A stretch of DNA of 6,622 nucleotides from Peptostreptococcaceae bacterium oral taxon 113 str. W5053 (lineage in GTDB: Bacteria > Bacillota > Clostridia > Tissierellales > Peptoniphilaceae), in contig KI259864.1 in NCBI GenBank assembly GCA_000467935.1, forward strand, positions 1 through 6,622. Reading direction: 5' to 3'. The notes beneath the pieces were generated by a model. It was not told the origin of the DNA, did no database searches, and saw only the letters and a program-made list of their open reading frames with translations. This document shows, piece after piece, positions 1 through 6,517 of the stretch. Positions within the stretch are counted from its first letter, which is position 1. Every line of letters starts with the position of its first letter. The position numbers and the translations under genes are program-made.

Positions 1-16
1 TTGGATACATATTTTT

Positions 17-28
17 TCAAATTTCCAA
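17..28. repeat. 12-bp direct repeat, left copy
   Basis: TCAAATTTCCAA occurs here, downstream of the ORF6N gene, and again at 1099-1110 just upstream of it. On the minus strand, this copy sits in an open frame reading VKKVDWKFEKICIQ that runs off the window and resembles the C-terminus of recombinase 3 (KVEIIWKFEK). Confidence 0.55.
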
Positions 29-43
29 TCAACTTTTTTTACT

Positions 44-1081
44 CTATTTTAACTTTAAAATTGGATTTTTCAAGAGCTTGTTTATCAGGTCTGCATATAC
101 TACTTGGTCAACTACTTCCGATATAGTTGTGATTCTTTGCCCTGCATCTTTGGAAGAAGCTCCGCAGTGGTATATCCTCTGCTTATCTGTATTCCAATCA
201 ATGATAATATATCTGTCATGGAACTCCCCGCCGGATTTTTGAAACTTTACCTTTCTAAACGGATATTCTTTACAAAAATCTTGGTATTCAAGGGTATGAA
301 GTCCTTTACCAACATTGTCGCTAAATATAGTGATTTCTACCGATGAGGGTATATCCTTTAACAGTACAAGTGTCTTAACTCCGATATAGTTATCAACGAT
401 ATAAATGCTCTTTTTTGCTATGCTGTAAATATCCTTATAAGCAAGGTTCGCTTCAATCGGCTCTCCATTTAAAAGCAAAAATCCATATTTTAGCTGAGGA
501 TTGCTAAGATCAAGAATTAACTCTGACAGTTCGGATTTATGCACAACACTACCTAAATTGTCCACCAATCCTGCCACCTTATCTTCCACATTCATTAAAT
601 CCCGTCTTAAATCCTGCATTTCTACGACATTACTTGTTATCTGCATGGAAAGCTGTAAAAATTCTCTTTGTCCAATCAAGCCTTGGTTTTCTACAATGTA
701 GTCTTTCATCTGCTTGAAAGTGCGTATTAAGGCTTTACTCTGCTTGACAGCAAGCTCCCCTTTAAGAACCGTCATCAGCATATAGATTCCGGCTTCACTA
801 AAAACATAAGGTAAGTATCTTCTGCCTCCTGAACCTGTTTCCGATTTTGAGGTCGAAATTTTCGACCTCAAATTTTCCCATTCCTCTTTTGTGAGTTGAA
901 ACCTGAAATCATCGTCAAATTTCTCAATGTTATTTTTGACCTGTTCATTAAATCTTTTTGTTTCATACCCATAAATTTCTGCCAGTTCAAAGTCAAGCAT
1001 TACTTTCTGTCCCCTTATGATATAAATTTTTTCTGCAAGGGATTCCTGATTTACAAGCATAATTTCGTCTTTTTTATCCAT
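44..1081 (-). CDS. ORF6N-domain protein with PLD-like C-terminal region
   Basis: Likely a DNA-binding accessory protein of phage or mobile-element type, 345 residues from the start chosen here. Residues about 18-105 match the ORF6N domain: IRGQKVMLDFELAEIYGYET, then FRFQLTKEEWENLRS, then GGRRYLPYVFSEAGIYML. Residues about 128-178 look helical and may form a coiled coil. The C-terminal part has H288-D-R290-x4-D295 followed by GASSKDAG at 307-314, which resembles a single phospholipase-D half-motif (HxKx4D...GS) with Lys replaced by Arg. Such one-motif proteins could act as dimers, but catalysis is unproven. The frame stays open upstream to an ATG at 1141, but that region is recombinase coding sequence. 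The ATG at 1081 has AAAGGGA 9 nt upstream and overlaps the recombinase stop by 8 nt (ATGGATAA), suggesting translational coupling. ATGs at 1090 and 1060 are alternatives. Family assignment is confident; the biological role is unknown. Confidence 0.85.
   Translation of the reverse strand: MDKKDEIMLVNQESLAEKIYIIRGQKVMLDFELAEIYGYETKRFNEQVKNNIEKFDDDFRFQLTKEEWENLRSKISTSKSETGSGGRRYLPYVFSEAGIYMLMTVLKGELAVKQSKALIRTFKQMKDYIVENQGLIGQREFLQLSMQITSNVVEMQDLRRDLMNVEDKVAGLVDNLGSVVHKSELSELILDLSNPQLKYGFLLLNGEPIEANLAYKDIYSIAKKSIYIVDNYIGVKTLVLLKDIPSSVEITIFSDNVGKGLHTLEYQDFCKEYPFRKVKFQKSGGEFHDRYIIIDWNTDKQRIYHCGASSKDAGQRITTISEVVDQVVYADLINKLLKNPILKLK
846..872. repeat. Perfect inverted repeat inside the ORF6N gene
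   Basis: TTTGAGGTCGAAA at 846-858 and its exact reverse complement TTTCGACCTCAAA at 860-872 are separated by one base. The repeat falls in the codons for LRSKISTSK, within the ORF6N domain. It could be a protein-binding palindrome, or in mRNA a 10-bp stem with a 7-nt loop. The minus strand has no U-run after it, so it is not a terminator for this gene. Confidence 0.9.
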
Positions 1082-2618
1082 CTTTTCCATTCCCTTTCTC
1101 AAATTTCCAAATAATCTCCACCTTGTCTTTATCATAAACATAAATCCTGTCTATGACTTCGTTGATCCAGTCTAAAACAAGCTCTCCTTTTGTAACCGCT
1201 TCTCTTAGCTTATCAACATTAAGGTTATGTCCTGAAAATGTATTTTCTTTTATCTTGTCCGTAATGATGGCTATTTCCTGTTCTGTATTTTTAAGTTTTT
1301 TGCTTAAATCTTCTTTCTTTGATAAATATGCTTCCTTATCTATTTCGTCCTGTTTATGCTTTTCATAAAGCTGCATTTTGGAAATCTGAATCTTTTGCTT
1401 TTCCGCTTCCAGTCTTTTCTTCCTGTCAAGCAGGCTTTCACAAATGCTTTCCATAACTTTATGCTCAATCTTTCTTGTCTGTTCTTTTTCAAGAAAGCTC
1501 TCTGTATAAAGTTTAATCTCTTCTGAAACAATATCTTCCAGTGTTTCTGCTTTTATCTTCCCTTTCATGCAGCCACAGTCTTTTGCTTTGTACCGATAGG
1601 GACAGCAATATCCATCTGTTTTTCCATAATTAACCGTATAAGTCATTTTATGATAGCACTTACCACAATAGACTTTGTCTTGAAGAATATGAAAATGCTT
1701 CCGCTCCCTGCTGATATGTTTTGTATTGCTGTTTAGCATATCCTGCACTTTGTCAAAATCCTCTTTGGATATAATAGCTTCGTGCATATCTTCTCTAATT
1801 ATCCAGTCTTTGCTATCAACCCATTTCCTATTATCAGAACCAACTTCCTGCACTCTTGTCTTTCCACCAACAACAGCTCCTGTATAAACTCTTTGTGTTA
1901 AAACATATCTAATAATCTGTCCTGTCCATACTCCACTTCCTCTTTTAAGCCCTATATGTTTTGCCGGCGTCAGAACACCTCTATGATTAAATTCTTTAGA
2001 AATGGAAAGCATACTTTCACCACTAAGGTATCTTTCAAAGACTTCTTCAATGATGTTTCTCACTCTATCATCGACAAGTAGCTGATGATGGTCTTTTTCA
2101 TCTTTTACATATCCATACGGTGCTTTTGAACCGAAATAATACCCTCTATCCTGTCTTACTCTTACTGATGAACTGATTTTTTGTGAAATGTCCTTGGAAT
2201 AGTAGTCATAGACAAGATTCTTAAAAGGAATTTCTAAACTGCTGATTCCATTCTCATTGTTATTACTGTCATAGTTGTCATTCACAGAGATGAAACGAAC
2301 CTGCATAAAAGGTAATATCTGCTCAATATATGCTCCGGATTCAATATAATCTCTTGCAAATCGTGATAAATCCTTTACAAGAATAGTTCTTATCTCATTT
2401 TTCTTCACAAGACCTATCATCTTTTGAAATGCAGGACGATTAAAATTTGTTCCGGTATAGCCATCATCAATATGTTCTCTTATCTTCACTCCAGTAAATT
2501 CTTCTCTTGAACTGATATAGTCTTTTAAGATTTCTCTTTGGGAAGTAATGCTGTTACTTTCGTCTTTTAAGTCGTCATCTTCTAAGGAAAGTCTTAAATA
2601 AAAATCTACTGTATTCAT
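1074..2618 (-). CDS. Large serine recombinase 3 (TndX/TnpX-like)
   Basis: A 514-residue site-specific recombinase expected to cut and rejoin element ends at att sites through a 5'-phosphoserine link. The resolvase domain has YLRLS with catalytic Ser11 and Arg9, SNSITSQ, DDGYTGTNFNRP (51-62) and KDLSRFARD (82-90, with Arg86 and Arg89). The recombinase domain runs from about 165 (APYGY) through HEAII (279-283). The zinc ribbon has C318-x2-C321, then a cysteine cluster at 338/339 and 348/350. A Lys/Glu-rich coiled coil spans about 375-460, and the protein ends RIYVYDKDKVEIIWKFEKGN plus four residues. It is the shortest of the three and the last in the recombinase run. It starts 1 nt after the stop of recombinase 2 (TGA-T-ATG), with AAGGAGG at 2632-2626. 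It looks intact and active, but its att site and exact role cannot be read from the sequence. Confidence 0.96.
   Translation of the reverse strand: MNTVDFYLRLSLEDDDLKDESNSITSQREILKDYISSREEFTGVKIREHIDDGYTGTNFNRPAFQKMIGLVKKNEIRTILVKDLSRFARDYIESGAYIEQILPFMQVRFISVNDNYDSNNNENGISSLEIPFKNLVYDYYSKDISQKISSSVRVRQDRGYYFGSKAPYGYVKDEKDHHQLLVDDRVRNIIEEVFERYLSGESMLSISKEFNHRGVLTPAKHIGLKRGSGVWTGQIIRYVLTQRVYTGAVVGGKTRVQEVGSDNRKWVDSKDWIIREDMHEAIISKEDFDKVQDMLNSNTKHISRERKHFHILQDKVYCGKCYHKMTYTVNYGKTDGYCCPYRYKAKDCGCMKGKIKAETLEDIVSEEIKLYTESFLEKEQTRKIEHKVMESICESLLDRKKRLEAEKQKIQISKMQLYEKHKQDEIDKEAYLSKKEDLSKKLKNTEQEIAIITDKIKENTFSGHNLNVDKLREAVTKGELVLDWINEVIDRIYVYDKDKVEIIWKFEKGNGKDG
1099..1110. repeat. 12-bp direct repeat, right copy
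   Basis: This copy of TCAAATTTCCAA encodes the Trp-Lys-Phe-Glu end of recombinase 3 on the minus strand. With the copy at 17-28 it brackets the ORF6N gene. Confidence 0.55.
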
Positions 2619-2619
2619 A

Positions 2620-4302
2620 TCAGCTCCTCCTTGTCTTTCTACCGAGTTTTTCAGTAATCACAGGAGTTTCTTCAAAATTAAATTTGATTTCTATTGTGTT
2701 ATCTTTCCCTATAAAGATCTTATCAATGATGCTATCTACAAAGTCTTTATCCCATTTCTTTGTTTTACCTTTAAAAAGTGCTGTAAGGTACTTATGCCTT
2801 TCTTCAAGTTCAAATACTTCTTTTTCAAAGATAGCAACTTGTCTTTCTTTTAGGCTTTCGAGTTCTGCTTTCTTTTTACCCAGAAGTCCTTTTTCCATTT
2901 CAAAGTCTTCTTTACTCCACTTGCCCAAAACATATTTTTCATAATACTCACTTTGAAGTCTGCTAAAGCCTAAAATTTTTCTTTCAATTTCAGTTATTTC
3001 TTTTTCCTTTTTCTTATCCATCTCTATTTTAAGATTGTCATAAGCATTCAGATAAGCCTTATAACTTTTACTGTTATTTAAAAGAATAGCATCAAAGGCT
3101 GCTTTAACAGTTTTTTCAAGAGTAGCCTCTGTAATAGATGTTCCGCATTTTTCTGTTGTAAATTCTCTGAACCGATTACAGCTAAAATAAAATACAGTTT
3201 TCTTACCGCTTTTTTGCCTGTGTACGCTCATTTTTCTCTTACAAATCCCACAATAGAGTTTTCCTCTAAATACTGTATCATCCTTAGCATTCTTATTTTC
3301 TTTTCTGCTATTTTTAATGGAATTAGATTTTGAGGAAATTTTCTCCTGTACCTTTTCAAATGTATCAAGCGAGATAATTGCTTCATGGGCATCTTCTGTT
3401 ATTGTCCAATGTTCTTCGTCAAGCCTTTCTCTCTTTTTACCTTCAAATAAATGCTTTTGATTTCTGCCTTGAATGAGTGTTCCTGTATATACACGATTTT
3501 TAAGCACTTGTAATATTGTTGTTGGCATCCAAGCTCTTATAAGTTCATTTTCATCAGCTTTAGCTTTTCCAAACTTCCTATAATCAGTTGCTATATATAC
3601 TTTCTTTTCAAGCAGTAACTTTGAAATATCAAGTGTACTAAATCCCTTCAAATACGCATCAAAGATTTCTTTTACGATGGAAGCTGTATTTTCATCAATA
3701 TATAACCGTCTTACTCCATCTTCATCTTTTCTTGCTGTATAGCCATAAGGAGCTGCACCACAAATAAATCCACCTTGCTTAATTCTAATCTGATGGGAAG
3801 TTGATATTTTCTTTGAAATGTCTTTTGCATAAGTTTCATTTACAATATTCTTCAAGATTACCTCAAGAGATTTATTGGGATCTTCCATGTGAAAGGTATC
3901 CAGATTGTCATTAACCGCAATAAATCTTACTCCAAGAAACGGAAATATCTTTTCAATGAAGTTTCCAAGCTCCGTATAATTTCTTCCGAAGCGGGATAGG
4001 TCTTTTACAACAATGCAGTTGATTTTCCCCGTCCTTACTTCTCCCATAAGTTTTTCAAAGTCAGGTCTTTCAAATTCTGTCCCTGTCTTTGCGATGTCTT
4101 TATATATTCCAACCAAATTATGACCATCATTTTTCTTTATATAACTTTCACAAAGAGCAATTTGATTTTCAATGGAATCACTCGGCTTTTCTTTTTTATC
4201 TCTTGATATTCTTGTGTAAATCGCTGTTTGAAAACTGTTTCCGCTTTCTTTGCTTAATGAAGCTTCTTCTGCCCTTTCTCGTCTGTTCGCTGTCCTTGCC
4301 AT
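2620..4302 (-). CDS. Large serine recombinase 2 (TndX/TnpX-like)
   Basis: A 560-residue serine recombinase, complete. A basic, polar N-terminal extension of about 25 residues precedes AIYTRIS, with catalytic Ser33 and Arg31. KDIAKTGTEFERPDF (68-82) replaces the DDGY(S/T)G version seen in the other two, making this the most divergent catalytic domain of the set. VVKDLSRFGRN (98-108) carries Arg104 and Arg107. The recombinase domain runs from about 184 (APYGY) to HEAII (306-310). The zinc ribbon has C351-x2-C354, C375 and C386. A long charged coiled coil covers about 425-505, and the C-terminal IFIGKDNTIEIKFNFEET strand matches recombinase 1. The ATG directly follows the TAG of recombinase 1 (TAGATG, no gap), and its ribosome binding site lies in the last codons of that gene. 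This tight packing implies coupled translation and co-production. Confidence 0.96.
   Translation of the reverse strand: MARTANRRERAEEASLSKESGNSFQTAIYTRISRDKKEKPSDSIENQIALCESYIKKNDGHNLVGIYKDIAKTGTEFERPDFEKLMGEVRTGKINCIVVKDLSRFGRNYTELGNFIEKIFPFLGVRFIAVNDNLDTFHMEDPNKSLEVILKNIVNETYAKDISKKISTSHQIRIKQGGFICGAAPYGYTARKDEDGVRRLYIDENTASIVKEIFDAYLKGFSTLDISKLLLEKKVYIATDYRKFGKAKADENELIRAWMPTTILQVLKNRVYTGTLIQGRNQKHLFEGKKRERLDEEHWTITEDAHEAIISLDTFEKVQEKISSKSNSIKNSRKENKNAKDDTVFRGKLYCGICKRKMSVHRQKSGKKTVFYFSCNRFREFTTEKCGTSITEATLEKTVKAAFDAILLNNSKSYKAYLNAYDNLKIEMDKKKEKEITEIERKILGFSRLQSEYYEKYVLGKWSKEDFEMEKGLLGKKKAELESLKERQVAIFEKEVFELEERHKYLTALFKGKTKKWDKDFVDSIIDKIFIGKDNTIEIKFNFEETPVITEKLGRKTRRS
2626..2632 (-). promoter_or_regulatory. 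Ribosome binding site of recombinase 3, inside recombinase 2
   Basis: AAGGAGG lies 7 nt before the ATG at 2618, within the last codons (TRRS) of recombinase 2. A ribosome ending recombinase 2 stops on top of this site, which favours coupling. Confidence 0.85.
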
Positions 4303-5973
4303 CTACACCACCTCCTTCATCAGCTCGGAGGATTGCTTTGTGTAGTCGCTTAACTTATCCAGTATATCTGTAGTTTCATCATAGTTAAAATGGATTTCTA
4401 TCCTTTTTTCTTCCAAAACATAGATTTTATCGACAAGTCTTACAAGAAGCCCTCTTTCTAAAGTGCTTATATTCCTGTACTTTTTAATATCGGACAGGAA
4501 GTTTTTGTTTCCCAAACTCTTTTGATAGAGTCTTGAAATTTCTTTATTCTGCTTTTCTAAAATCAGTTCGCTTTCTACGATACGGTTTGTATAAAACTCT
4601 CTCATACCGTAAAATTCTTCTTCAGAAATGATTCCCTCTTTTAAGTCCTGATACAGAGCCGATTTTAAAAGTTCAAACTTTACCTTGCTTTTCTTGGTAT
4701 ATTCCTGTCTTTTATCTATTTTTTGAAACAGTTCATAGGATACTTCCATGTCCCTTACTTTTTCCGAAATGCTTTCATACTTTCCAAGAGAGTTGATGTA
4801 ATGGCGAATCATCTCAAGTACGCTTACTTTTAAATCCTCCTGTTTGATTGAGTGCCTGCTGCACTGTTTTCCTTTGTTGTATTGGGAGCAGATATAGTAG
4901 ACAGTGGGAGTTTTCCCTCTCTTATCAACTTTCTTCGTCATCTGAGCATTACAGTCCTTGCAAAATAAAAGACCTGAAAACAAATCTGCTTTCTCCCCAA
5001 CATTTTTTGCCTTTATATCACATTTCAAAAGTTTTTGGGCAATTTCAAAGTCATAAATATCAATAATAGCTTCATGATTGTCCTCGATTTCAATCCAATC
5101 GCTTCTATCCTTGGAAACCACCTTATCCAGCTTATAATTTATCTTTTCCCGTTTTCCCTGTTGCAGTGTTCCGATATAGACCTCATTGGTTAAAATGCGA
5201 TTAACTGCCGGCGTATCCCACTTGGGAACTGCCTTTGTGCTAAAGCCTGTCTTATATCGGATACCCTTTGCTTTTTTATGCTCCATCGGGGATAATATTC
5301 CGTTATCATTTAAGTGTTTGGCAATCGAATAGGAGCTGTACCCTTCAAGCTTCATTGAGAAGATTTTCTGCACCACATATTCCGCTTCTTTATCAATTAC
5401 TATTTTGTGCTTATCTTCTTCATCTTTTTCATAGCCGTAAGGAGCATAGTTTGATATAAACTGTCCTTGTTTTCTCTTTACCTTGCAGACACTTCTGACC
5501 TTTGCGGAGGTGTCCCTGCAATAATTGTCATTGATGAAGCTTTTAAACGGAATGACCAAGTTCTTTTCCGTTTCACTGGCTGTATAGCTGTCATAATTAT
5601 CATTTAGGGCAATAAATCTTATATCAAGAGAGGGAAATACTCTTTGCAGGTATCTTCCGCTATCAATATAATCTCTGCCGAATCTTGATAGGTCTTTTAC
5701 AACAATGCAGTTAATGCTCCCTGTAATGACATCTTCCATCATTTTCTTAAATGCCGGTCTTTCAAAGTTTATCCCGGAATATCCGTCATCAACATATTCT
5801 TCTATCAGCTCCATATCCTCATTTTTATCAATGAAGTCCTTAATCTGAAGCCTTTGATTGGAAATACTGTTGCTTTCCACCTTAAAGCCCTTATCATATT
5901 TTTCATCATCCTGAGATAATCTGAGGTACATGGCAACTTTGAGAATACCTGTATCCAAACTGTTTTTAGACAT
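4303..5973 (-). CDS. Large serine recombinase 1 (TndX/TnpX-like)
   Basis: A 556-residue serine recombinase and first gene of the recombinase operon. VAMYLRLSQDD places catalytic Ser20 after Arg18. SNSISNQ, DDGYSGINFERPAF (62-75) and VVKDLSRFGRDYI (91-103, with Arg97 and Arg100) complete the resolvase fold. As in many large serine recombinases, a Ser occupies the place of the Asp in the resolvase DRxxR motif. The recombinase domain runs from about 177 (APYGY) to HEAII (300-304). The zinc ribbon has C338-x2-C341, C362 and C371. A coiled coil covers about 400-490, and the C-terminus is IYVLEEKRIEIHFNYDE plus a short tail. The start is supported by GGAGG 7 nt upstream. Transcription probably begins at the promoter near 6069, giving a leader of about 90 nt. 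No frameshift or missing catalytic residue is seen. Confidence 0.97.
   Translation of the reverse strand: MSKNSLDTGILKVAMYLRLSQDDEKYDKGFKVESNSISNQRLQIKDFIDKNEDMELIEEYVDDGYSGINFERPAFKKMMEDVITGSINCIVVKDLSRFGRDYIDSGRYLQRVFPSLDIRFIALNDNYDSYTASETEKNLVIPFKSFINDNYCRDTSAKVRSVCKVKRKQGQFISNYAPYGYEKDEEDKHKIVIDKEAEYVVQKIFSMKLEGYSSYSIAKHLNDNGILSPMEHKKAKGIRYKTGFSTKAVPKWDTPAVNRILTNEVYIGTLQQGKREKINYKLDKVVSKDRSDWIEIEDNHEAIIDIYDFEIAQKLLKCDIKAKNVGEKADLFSGLLFCKDCNAQMTKKVDKRGKTPTVYYICSQYNKGKQCSRHSIKQEDLKVSVLEMIRHYINSLGKYESISEKVRDMEVSYELFQKIDKRQEYTKKSKVKFELLKSALYQDLKEGIISEEEFYGMREFYTNRIVESELILEKQNKEISRLYQKSLGNKNFLSDIKKYRNISTLERGLLVRLVDKIYVLEEKRIEIHFNYDETTDILDKLSDYTKQSSELMKEVV
4311..4317 (-). promoter_or_regulatory. 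Ribosome binding site of recombinase 2, inside recombinase 1
   Basis: AAGGAGG lies 8 nt before the ATG at 4302 and is formed by the Lys-Glu-Val codons at the end of recombinase 1. It fixes the start of recombinase 2 and links its translation to the upstream gene. Confidence 0.85.
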
Positions 5974-5980
5974 AATAAAA

Positions 5981-5985
5981 CCTCC
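5981..5985 (-). promoter_or_regulatory. Ribosome binding site of recombinase 1
   Basis: GGAGG is spaced 7 nt from the ATG at 5973 and decides that start. It sits just downstream of the stem-loop at 5993-6017. Confidence 0.85.
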
Positions 5986-5992
5986 AAACTTT

Positions 5993-6017
5993 CATATTCT
6001 TTTTTAAGAGAAATATG
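5993..6017 (-). other. Leader stem-loop next to the recombinase 1 ribosome binding site
   Basis: On the minus strand CATATT (6017-6012) pairs with AATATG (5998-5993). An inner CTT/AAG pairing is possible across a 3-nt bulge. The stem ends 7 nt upstream of GGAGG. It is AT-rich, so stability is modest; a role in translation control is inference. Confidence 0.4.
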
Positions 6018-6054
6018 ATAACTTGGAGTCCTTCAGCTCTTATGAAGTTGTATC
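6017..6054 (-). other. Leader stem-loop in the recombinase operon 5' UTR
   Basis: GATA-C-AACTT (6054-6045) can pair with AAGTTATC (6024-6017), leaving one bulged base. An inner GAG/CTC can close around a short loop. It shares base 6017 with the next stem-loop, so the two abut or compete. No known riboswitch class is recognised. Confidence 0.4.
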
Positions 6055-6061
6055 CCTATTT

Positions 6062-6078
6062 GATTCGTATTATACCAT
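6062..6078 (-). promoter_or_regulatory. Extended -10 promoter of the recombinase operon
   Basis: The minus strand reads ATGGTATAATACG: a perfect TATAAT (6074-6069) preceded by TG one base upstream, the extended -10 form. The 16-18-nt position holds no good -35 (closest CAGACT), which an extended -10 tolerates. The transcription start would be near 6062, leaving a leader of about 90 nt before recombinase 1. It lies downstream of the small gene ending at 6114, so the recombinases can be transcribed independently of it. Confidence 0.65.
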
Positions 6079-6113
6079 ATCTAAGCAAAAAAGTCTGCCC
6101 CTTTTATCATATT

Positions 6114-6344
6114 TTAATCAAGAAGCATTGCTTTCTTTTTTAAGTAAGACAAAAAGCAATCCTCCAAACTTCTTCCATTTTCTGCATAGCTGCATTTCAC
6201 AATGACATTTCCGACTTTCATAAAGTACATGGAAAGCGGCTCTGCATTTTTCTTATCTTTTATATTTTCAATATCAGGGACAATTTTCCTGTCTATCTCT
6301 TCCGCTGACATATTTTTATATCTTGCTAATTCTTCTGCATTCAT
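6114..6344 (-). CDS. Small conserved-type protein of a mobile element
   Basis: A 76-residue soluble protein with no signal peptide or membrane segment. It opens MNAEELARYKNMSAEEIDRK and ends with a VGNVIVKCSYAENGRSLED segment and a short Lys-rich tail. The pattern of a glycine turn, two beta strands, then ENG.SLED and an amphipathic helix resembles small proteins near the recombinase or transfer genes of Gram-positive conjugative elements (TnpW-like or DUF6870-like). I cannot decide between these, and the function of both is unknown. The start is supported by GGAAAGGAG at 6360-6352, 7 nt upstream. The frame is open further, to an ATG at 6416 that also has a strong ribosome binding site (GGAGGTGAG), giving a possible 100-residue form with a very basic N-terminus (KKLKKKSNRER). 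It ends 40 nt before the recombinase promoter and may also be read through into the operon. Confidence 0.75.
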   Translation of the reverse strand: MNAEELARYKNMSAEEIDRKIVPDIENIKDKKNAEPLSMYFMKVGNVIVKCSYAENGRSLEDCFLSYLKKKAMLLD

Positions 6345-6351
6345 TAGAAAA

Positions 6352-6360
6352 CTCCTTTCC
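6352..6360 (-). promoter_or_regulatory. Ribosome binding site of the small gene, internal start
   Basis: GGAAAGGAG is spaced 7 nt from the ATG at 6344. It supports the 76-residue form over the longer frame. Confidence 0.7.
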
Positions 6361-6422
6361 CTGTTGCTTTTCTTTTTAAGTTTTTTGACATTGGTAGGTG
6401 TCTTGGCTGACAACATAGGAAT

Positions 6423-6431
6423 CTCACCTCC
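6423..6431 (-). promoter_or_regulatory. Second ribosome binding site, for the alternative start at 6416
   Basis: GGAGGTGAG, a near-perfect anti-16S match, lies 6 nt upstream of an in-frame ATG at 6416. Either the small gene has two products, or the upstream ATG is the true start and the internal site is secondary. Confidence 0.6.
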
Positions 6432-6436
6432 GCCCC

Positions 6437-6475
6437 TTATTCAAGACGAGCCGGCATAAACTGTTGAAGTATCAT
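6437..6475 (-). CDS. Possible 12-residue mini-ORF (leader peptide candidate)
   Basis: ATG at 6475 opens MILQQFMPARLE and a TAA. AGGCGGTGA, close to a consensus ribosome binding site, lies immediately upstream. The mini-ORF ends 20 nt before the alternative start of the small gene, so it could be a leader peptide. It is too short to judge by composition and may be chance; the rest of 6345-6517 shows nothing else I can support. Confidence 0.25.
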   Translation of the reverse strand: MILQQFMPARLE

Positions 6476-6517
6476 TATCACCGCCTGTATCAACGAACAG
6501 ACTGCCACATCTGTTTT

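Noticed and set aside
1..43. Terminator or element end after the ORF6N gene
   Set aside because: No GC-rich hairpin with a U-run is visible, and no second copy of an att-type core with a host gene can be seen, so the element boundary cannot be placed in this window.
1082..1141. 20-residue N-terminal extension of the ORF6N protein (MFMIKTRWRLFGNLRK...)
   Set aside because: It overlaps conserved C-terminal codons of recombinase 3 (IYVYDKDKVEIIWKFE), matches nothing in ORF6N families, and better-placed ATGs lie downstream.
1340..1531. 63-codon minus-strand frame within recombinase 3
   Set aside because: It is out of frame with the intact recombinase coiled-coil coding region and is a shadow of the Lys/Arg-rich codons there.
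5966..5995. Nine-codon ORF MKVWRFYYV overlapping the start of recombinase 1
   Set aside because: No ribosome binding site precedes it and it covers the GGAGG of recombinase 1. Such short frames are expected by chance.
104..6459. Plus-strand open frames of 60-94 codons opposite the genes
   Set aside because: All lie antisense to well-supported minus-strand genes, have implausible compositions (Ser/Leu/Phe-rich) and lack convincing ribosome binding sites.
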